NCBI GenBank assembly: GCA_009842375.1 | Contig: VYFM01000440.1 | Coordinates: 1 to 7,247 of the forward strand | Source: Candidatus Poribacteria bacterium | GTDB taxonomy: Bacteria; Poribacteria; WGA-4E; WGA-3G | Reading direction: 5' to 3' | Length of the DNA: 7,247 nucleotides | Shown here: piece by piece, positions 5,736 through 7,247 of the stretch | Layout of the letters: each line of letters starts with the position of its first letter | Numbering within the stretch: position 1 is the first letter of the stretch | The notes under the pieces: generated by a model | What the model saw: only the letters and a program-made list of their open reading frames with translations | Databases searched by the model: none | Told to the model about the DNA's origin: nothing | Translations under genes and position numbers: made by a program

Positions 5736-7142
5736 GTGATACACATTCCAATTTTACGCGCAGGTCGAACCTATAGAAGTTTAAAAACTATCAGCGTTTC
5801 ACATATCAAAACGGGTGAACCGTTGGTTGAAGTCAGTCAAGCCAACAGAGGTTTAATTGCCAAAGACCTACTTGATTTACCTCTCCATAGGCAAACTCTT
5901 GCAGAGCATTCTGTCTCAGATTTGATAGAAAAATGTATTGATGCTGCAAAGTTCTTCACATCTGCAGACCTACCACTTGATGGCGGCACTCAATCTGCAA
6001 AAGATTATATTCAGCAAGTGTCTGGAACAACAGGATTACCTGAAGCACTATGCAAACAGAACATGGGAAAGATACAAGGGGTTTTGGAGAATATAGAACA
6101 GGTTTTAGATGGTTTGACTAGGGGTCTTGATTTACAGATACTTGACTCTGGATGGGGGATCCAAAACGACCGTGTGTTAAGTTATGTATGTGAAACAGAT
6201 TCATTAGGTGCTGTGCTACCGAGTAATTCTCCAGGTGTACATTCTCTTTGGATACCTGCTCTCCCATTAAAAGTACCTCTTGTGTTAAAACCTGGACGTG
6301 AGGAACCTTGGACACCCTATCGTATTGCACAGGCATTTATCGCTGCCGGTGTGCCAGTCGAAGCCTTCAGTTTTTATCCAACAGATTATCCGGGGGCAAA
6401 CGAAATCCTATTTCGATGTGGAAGATCCATGCTCTTTGGTGGTGGTTCGACTGTAGCACCTTGGGTAAATGATCCGCGTGTAGAAATACACGGACCGGGA
6501 CGTAGTAAAATTATTATACATAACGAACAGACCACGAACTCAGAAGAATATCTTAATCTAATCGTGGAATCGGTTAGTAAAAATGGGGGTCGATCCTGTA
6601 TTAATGCTTCTGGTGTGTGGGTAACGAAAAACGGCAACGAAATTGCTGAAGCATTAGCCGAACGATTGGCGCGTATTGAACCGAGACCACTTGACCATCC
6701 AGAGGCAGGCATTGCAGCATGGGCAAATCCAAAGTCTGCACACGGTATTTCATCACTAATTGATAGACACTTAAAACAACCGGGTGCGATAGAATTGACA
6801 AATGGAGATAGAGTAGTGGAATTAGACGGTTGCACTTTTCTCAGACCGACGGTTATATGGTGTGAGGACCCAGAACATCCGTTAGCAAATACCGAATTTC
6901 CGTTCCCCTTCGTAAGCGTTGTTGAAGTTCCATCATTGCATTTAGTAGAATCAATTGGAGCTACGTTAGTTGCTACTGTGATAACTGAAGATGACCTAAT
7001 CATAGAAAATCTTTTAAATACGCCCCTCATTGATAGATTGAATATTGGTGCAATTCCCACGAATCAGATATCGTGGGATAGTCCACATGAAGGCAACCTA
7101 TTTGAGCACCTATATAGACAACGCGCATTTCAACAAGGATGA
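5736..7142 (+). CDS. Aldehyde dehydrogenase-fold acyl reductase, EhpG/LuxC-like
   Basis: This 468-residue protein is cytosolic and full-length for acyl reductases of the LuxC type. The cofactor-binding segment is LPSNSPGVHSLWIPALPLKV (161-180) followed by LVLKPGREEPWTP (182-194). FGGGST (234-239) matches the FTGST element of aldehyde dehydrogenases. The catalytic cysteine is Cys288 in NGGRSCINASG (283-293). EFPFPF (387-392) corresponds to the conserved E-x-F-x-P-x element that touches the nicotinamide ribose. The ELGGK element that carries the general-base glutamate of hydrolytic enzymes is replaced by HGPGRSK (252-258). A missing base is expected for enzymes that reduce acyl thioesters and do not oxidise aldehydes. 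The predicted role is to accept the acyl group from the adenylate made by the gene at 3901-4974 and reduce it with NAD(P)H to an aldehyde, as proposed for EhpG with EhpF. It starts with GTG, 9 nt after the preceding stop. The substrate and the choice of NADH or NADPH are not visible. Confidence 0.88.
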   Translation: MIHIPILRAGRTYRSLKTISVSHIKTGEPLVEVSQANRGLIAKDLLDLPLHRQTLAEHSVSDLIEKCIDAAKFFTSADLPLDGGTQSAKDYIQQVSGTTGLPEALCKQNMGKIQGVLENIEQVLDGLTRGLDLQILDSGWGIQNDRVLSYVCETDSLGAVLPSNSPGVHSLWIPALPLKVPLVLKPGREEPWTPYRIAQAFIAAGVPVEAFSFYPTDYPGANEILFRCGRSMLFGGGSTVAPWVNDPRVEIHGPGRSKIIIHNEQTTNSEEYLNLIVESVSKNGGRSCINASGVWVTKNGNEIAEALAERLARIEPRPLDHPEAGIAAWANPKSAHGISSLIDRHLKQPGAIELTNGDRVVELDGCTFLRPTVIWCEDPEHPLANTEFPFPFVSVVEVPSLHLVESIGATLVATVITEDDLIIENLLNTPLIDRLNIGAIPTNQISWDSPHEGNLFEHLYRQRAFQQG

Positions 7143-7192
7143 TATTCGTTTATTCTGTCGAATTACATATCCTATTTCACTATACAAACGCG

Positions 7193-7224
7193 CATACATT
7201 TTTTGCATGTATGATGCATTTTTT
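7193..7224 (+). terminator. Possible weak intrinsic terminator after the last gene
   Basis: Two alternative hairpins can form. CATACAT (7193-7199) pairs with ATGTATG (7207-7213). Alternatively, TGCAT (7204-7208) pairs with ATGCA (7214-7218) around a GTATG loop and is followed directly by six T at 7219-7224. The second has the layout of an intrinsic terminator, but its stem is only 5 bp and AT-rich. It lies 50-80 nt after the final stop. Confidence 0.35.
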
Positions 7225-7228
7225 GTAT
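7196..7228 (+). repeat. Two near-identical 13-nt direct repeats downstream of the last gene
   Basis: ACATTTTTTGCAT (7196-7208) and GCATTTTTTGTAT (7216-7228) share 11 of 13 bases at a 20-nt offset, about two helical turns. They overlap the possible terminator hairpins. The rest of the 105-nt tail (7143-7247) holds no gene that I can see. Confidence 0.5.
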
Positions 7229-7247
7229 TAAACCCTCCAATCTTTGT

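Noticed and set aside
6386..7060. Minus-strand open frame of 224 codons
   Set aside because: It lies fully inside the acyl-reductase gene, whose frame carries recognisable catalytic motifs. The antisense product shows no family features and no good ribosome site.
3901..7142. A bioluminescence (lux) operon
   Set aside because: LuxE-like and LuxC-like features are present, but no luciferase subunits or LuxD are in the window, and the adenylating protein lacks the LuxE C-terminal cysteine.

Overview
The window looks like a piece of an environmental bacterial genome, AT-leaning and densely coded on the plus strand only. The two exported propeller proteins and the Ig/ConA-type lipoprotein resemble families that I know mainly from Planctomycetes and Candidatus Poribacteria. 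A PVC-related or poribacterial origin is therefore the best guess, but it rests on remembered protein style and not on a marker gene. I see no rRNA, tRNA, CRISPR array, transposase or phage gene.

Layout: six genes fill 33-7142 with almost no space between them. Genes 1-3 (33-3904) encode exported proteins: an eight-blade PQQ-like propeller with a signal peptide, a lipoprotein with an Ig-like plus a concanavalin-like domain, and a second, different PQQ-like propeller. Genes 4-6 (3901-7142) encode cytosolic proteins: a short ANL-type adenylating enzyme, a small five-repeat propeller, and an aldehyde dehydrogenase-fold acyl reductase. Genes 1/2 overlap by 1 nt, genes 2/3 are 3 nt apart, genes 3/4 overlap by 4 nt (ATGA), genes 4/5 are 56 nt apart and genes 5/6 are 9 nt apart. 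The set reads as one operon whose promoter would lie left of the window. An AT-rich hairpin with a T run at 7193-7224 may end it.

Working model: genes 4 and 6 form a two-component carboxylate reductase. Gene 4 would activate a carboxylic acid as the acyl-adenylate. Gene 6 would take the acyl group on Cys288 and reduce it to an aldehyde with NAD(P)H. The closest described precedent I recall is EhpF/EhpG of the Pantoea griseoluteate (phenazine) pathway, with LuxE/LuxC as more distant relatives. Gene 4 lacks both the ANL C-terminal domain and the LuxE-type C-terminal cysteine, and gene 6 lacks the hydrolytic glutamate of ordinary aldehyde dehydrogenases; both fit this model. The substrate is unknown. 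Gene 5, inserted between the two halves, is a propeller with His/Asn/Ser at the same position of each blade and could act on the product, but this is inference. How the exported propellers relate to the cytosolic chemistry is the open question of the locus.
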